Source of the DNA: Pterois miles
Taxonomy: Eukaryota; Chordata; Actinopteri; Perciformes; Scorpaenidae
Length of the DNA stretch: 64,000 nt
Direction: 5' to 3'
Assembly (NCBI GenBank): GCA_947000775.1
Contig: CAMQGK010000565.1
Coordinates: 823,501-887,500, forward strand
Below the pieces are notes generated by a model, which ran no database searches, was not told the DNA's origin, and saw only the letters and a program-made list of their open reading frames with translations. The number at the start of each line of letters is the position of its first letter. Positions within the stretch are counted from its first letter, which is position 1. A program made the position numbers and the translations under genes. This document shows, piece after piece, positions 60,508 to 64,000 of this stretch.

Positions 60508-63456
60508 TCAAGTGTCCAGTCTGCGTTTCTTCATGTACTGTCCTTGTCTGTATGGACTGAAGGCTTCACCTGTAACATTGAAAAAGTAAATTGAAGAGCA
60601 CAAAATTCAGACAACAGCACGCTAACATTCTATGAAACCTCACCTGGTCTAGCTTGATAGTGGTTCTGATGTTGAGGTCTGTACTGAGCCTGGTCCTGTC
60701 CTCTGCTGTATGAAGGAGCCTCGTCTGGAGGTCTGCCTGGGGCTCTCTGGGGGGTCTTACTTCGCGTCTGCATCTGGTGATTCCGGGGCGTGCTGGGCCT
60801 GAGTGCTCTGGAGAGCGGGCTGCCTGAAGGGATATCCAGCGCCTCAGTCCCATCCAGAGTGAAATCCCAGAGCTCAGGATCATCTGCAGAAAAAGACGAA
60901 CCAGTTGTACTGAGTGAGGATGGCTGGTACAAGGTGAAGAGAGGCAGGTTTCCTCGCCACACTGTGTTTAATGTATGTTGAGCCCTCCTGTGGTGGCTTA
61001 CAGCACCTGCTAAATGCTCGTCCCTGCAGCTGGGCTTCCTGTGTCCAGCTGAGGTGCTGTCACTGGACACGGGTACACCTTCATGACCTGGAGGAATGGA
61101 TTACATCTTTATTAAAACACCAACATTTATACTCCTAAAGGTTAAAAATAGACACTTTGAACCAGCTGTCTCAAACCTGGAGGCCAAATCCAACATGTCA
61201 CAAATCATGTTTCAAAATCAATGTAACATCTGGCCTGCAAATGATTTCTTTCCTGTTTTATTTTTCAGTGTATAATTTTACTAGCAAGTAAAAAATAAAA
61301 TTTGACTTAACATTACATCTAGAAAGTTGTGCAACTTTTCAACAGTTTAGCAGTTTCAAGAGAGTTGGATATTTATTTTTGTGGCATAAACGTGACTGTT
61401 TTTTTCTTCAGTCTGCAAGCAGAAATATGCTGTTCTCAGATAAACAATCTCACAGTGTAGAGAGTATTCAAGCTGTAGTGAAGACAAACCTGTCCAGTGC
61501 AAGGTAATTTAAGTTTGAGACTGCTGCTTTAAACAGAATGAAATCAGTCAACACTGGAAACCCTTACCTCCGCTGGATCCTTGTCCAATAGCGAGCTCTG
61601 TGTCCTCAGATTTGGCTTGATCCAGTTTCTGCTGCAGCTTCCTGCTCTCCATCTCTCTCCTGAACTTCTGTTGAAGCTGCTGCTGCCGGAGCTTTCTCAG
61701 CTGTTTGGGGTCCGTGTGTACTTCAGACGCGCTACCGTCTACCGAGTCCACAACAGGTCTTAGAGCAGAGACGGAGATAACAGATTGGAGATAATGCACA
61801 AGAGATGAAGAAGAGCCAGTCACGTTAAACAGACACTAGACCCACTGCTGTTTACCTGGAAGTGATGTTCTCACTCTCCCTGCCAGCAGGACCAGCAGCA
61901 TTAGGGGTATGAAGGGCTGAATAGTTCTGGTTCTGGTTGATGACTCTGGGCTCCAGCAGCATCCTGCCTGGACCCACATCAGATACAAGCTTTTCCTCTC
62001 GGACCAGACTGGAGAACCGGGCCTTCTCAACTGACAGCTCACCCTCAGAGCGCTTAGTCTGGGCCAGGTCTAGAGGAGGTGGAGGCTTTGTGTGGAGGAG
62101 AAGATTCAGCATCCAAACATTTTTTGAATGAGGATAAAAACACAAAATGCAAAAGTTTTATCTGTATCTGACCTGTTTGGGGATCTTGTTAATGGCTATG
62201 AGGTATTCTTTATCCAGGATGCAGTTTCCAAGAGCGTTTCCGAAGCATCTAAACAAGACCCAAAAAAACAACACAAATAAGTTGAACATCAGCAAATCTT
62301 TCATCAGGCTTCTTATAACAAAACAGATTTTAGAAAGATTCAGATTCCAGTACTTCAGTGCTCTCTTCATGCCATCCGTGACAGCTTCCTTTCTTGCCTT
62401 TTCCAGCGACAGAGCTTTAGACTTCTGTCCTTCACTGACTCCGTACCCTACATCCTCATGAAACGACCCATCCTGGAGGAAAAGTGTGCGTTACCCACAA
62501 ACTCATGTGGACAGCATGCAGTGAACACATAATGTTAACTTCTAATCTAAAATCTTGATCAGGGTATCCATGTGAAAATATTGCTAAAAATTTAAATCAA
62601 TATACCTTCAGCTGCACTTTGACAAACGCGCTGACTCCGACATAAAACTTCCCATTGATGACATCTATAAAGTCTGTAAAATAGAGGGGGACTTTAGTCT
62701 GACTGTGTAGAAATAGCTTGACTTTGGTGAAAAGACCCTTTATGAATCGTACCGACATTCTGCTGAGAGATGGAGTGAGACCATCCGTTGTATCCAAACA
62801 TCTCATTGGCCAGGCTAATTACACGATGCCCTTCAATATAGCAAACCTGGAAAAGTCCATTCACAAGTTGATATGAGAGAGGGAGGTGGTTATAGTTATG
62901 ATAAACTGATTTGTCAAACTAGAAAATAGGTCGCAGCAATATATTATTGTTTCCACTTGAGGAAATATTACCTTAAGATAAGATAAAACTGTATTGACAG
63001 TTCACATAACAATTTGTCCTCACATGCTCCACACAATCAACACAACAACAAACACAACAGAAAAATACATCAGGTCAGCAATCATCAAAAAGACATGGAG
63101 CAATACAGCAACATCTGAGAAAAACACACCCGTCCCTCATCATATACATACATCCAGCAATGAGCAGAGAGCAAGAAGAGCTCAGCCACAATCACAGGTC
63201 CATGTTATGTTGGGAAGGGACTTCTTCAGTGCAATGAAAATACAACACTTGCATGATTATAATAACTCAGCTGACAGACATGCATCTAACTTCTTGACAG
63301 TTCACTTAAAACTGGTTTCAGAAAACAAAGGCAGAGCGATAAACAAAGACTTGCCTTCTGTCCTCCTCCAGCCATCCTGGTACTGATGTACTCTGGTCCC
63401 AGCTTCTGTCGCAGAGCTCTGTGCACCGCCTGGTGCTCCTCAGCTGTGTAGGTGTA
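60508..63456 (-). CDS. rad52: DNA repair protein RAD52 homolog (5' end missing)
   Basis: This nuclear protein anneals complementary single-stranded DNA and assists RAD51 and RPA in homologous recombination. Exons in transcript order: 63456-63355, 62846-62753, 62673-62606, 62472-62354, 62248-62173, 62085-61856, 61758-61568, 61087-60644, 60569-60508. Phases agree, giving 461 residues plus stop. The N-terminal annealing domain is clear: YTAEEHQAVHRALRQKLGPE, RMAGGGQKVCYIEGHRVISL, GYGVSEGQKSKALSLEKARK and ALKCFGNALGNCILDKEYL. The C-terminal half is divergent, with a Lys/Gln-rich helix (KQLRKLRQQQLQQKF) and a basic end, YMKKRRLDT, like the nuclear localisation signal of mammals. The first intron has a GC donor. 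The start codon exon, normally about 30 residues, is not visible and may lie past the window end. Confidence 0.94.
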
Positions 63457-64000
63457 CTGACAACACAGTCCAGTCAGGAAAGCAAAAACACACACATGCA
63501 CACACACATATAGACCATGACATAGTAAAGGGTAGCAGGTTTTACTGTCAAACTCATCCAATGTCGTTGCACTGCCTTCGGCTGTCACAAGGTTAAATTT
63601 GATTTTCATCTATACAACTAATGCAGGATTAACAACCGCTCCACATGTCTAAATCTTGGCTAAAGTGCTGGAAACATAAATGAGTCCAAAAGATAATAGA
63701 AAAGATTTCTGCACACTTAGATCCACAAGCATACATTCAATACATGTTTGTAGTCTCCTTCAGATAGGGCTGTGGATGATATTAAATCCACTACCATCAC
63801 CCTAGATACAGGACTGGTTGATTCCCAGCCCCTTTGATAATAAACTGGAACATCTTCTGAACACGAAAATACTAGGATTTCTAATCATTATTGAATTTAC
63901 AGGGGATAAAACTTACATAAAAGGGAACATGTAAACAGTACCAGCTGGGTCAAGTTTTGTTTGAGAATGAAGGCGTTATCTTGTTTCTGAATGCATACAA
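63457..64000 (-). other. rad52: rad52 5' intron or upstream sequence
   Basis: Upstream of the first recognised rad52 exon the minus strand holds AT-rich sequence and a short CA tract. The reading frame remains open to about 63609 but the encoded residues do not resemble RAD52, so it is probably intron. Confidence 0.4.

Noticed and set aside
63466..63609. Upstream open extension of the first rad52 exon
   Set aside because: The residues (YVCVHVCVFAF and neighbours) come from a CA tract and do not resemble the RAD52 N-terminus; a good acceptor lies at 63457.

Overview
The window is nuclear DNA from a ray-finned fish, most likely a percomorph teleost. The evidence is intron-rich vertebrate genes with short introns, many microsatellites, teleost-type hAT MITEs and a tRNA-derived SINE. 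Species and paralog (a/b) assignments cannot be made from the sequence alone. There are no prokaryotic, CRISPR, phage or viral features.

Four conserved protein-coding genes alternate in orientation. fbxl14 (+, CDS 6091-7293) is an essentially single-exon F-box/leucine-rich-repeat protein. erc1 (-, CDS 26127 down to 12092) encodes the ELKS/CAST presynaptic and Rab6-binding scaffold. I could place 19 coding exons that join in frame to about 1110 residues, plus an alternative last exon encoding the RIM-binding GIWA tail and a probable new cassette exon. wnk1 (+, CDS 32538-57247) encodes the 'with no lysine' kinase; 27 exons join in frame to about 1960 residues. rad52 (-, 63456 down to 60508) encodes the homologous-recombination annealing protein; nine exons were found and the 5' end is missing. 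fbxl14/erc1 and wnk1/rad52 are tail-to-tail pairs, and erc1/wnk1 are head-to-head across about 2.4 kb.

Region by region: 1-5400 is repeat-rich intergenic DNA with two perfect DR1 nuclear-receptor sites, a CTCF-like motif, a 112-bp palindrome, a SINE and a tRNA-Glu(CTC). 5430-8095 is the fbxl14 transcription unit. 8100-9400 is intergenic and holds a hAT MITE. 9400-27800 is erc1. 27800-30000 holds a hAT MITE with a tandemly duplicated copy and another CTCF-like site. 30000-60090 is wnk1, including a 9.2-kb first coding intron. 60300 to the end is rad52.

The genes have separate jobs: ubiquitin ligase substrate choice, active-zone and vesicle scaffolding, ion/volume signalling and DNA repair. 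Their shared interest is ancient linkage. I found no undescribed biological system. The most useful novelties are splice-level: candidate coding cassette exons in erc1 (57 nt) and wnk1 (99 nt), the erc1 GIWA terminal exon, and a GC-AG intron in rad52.
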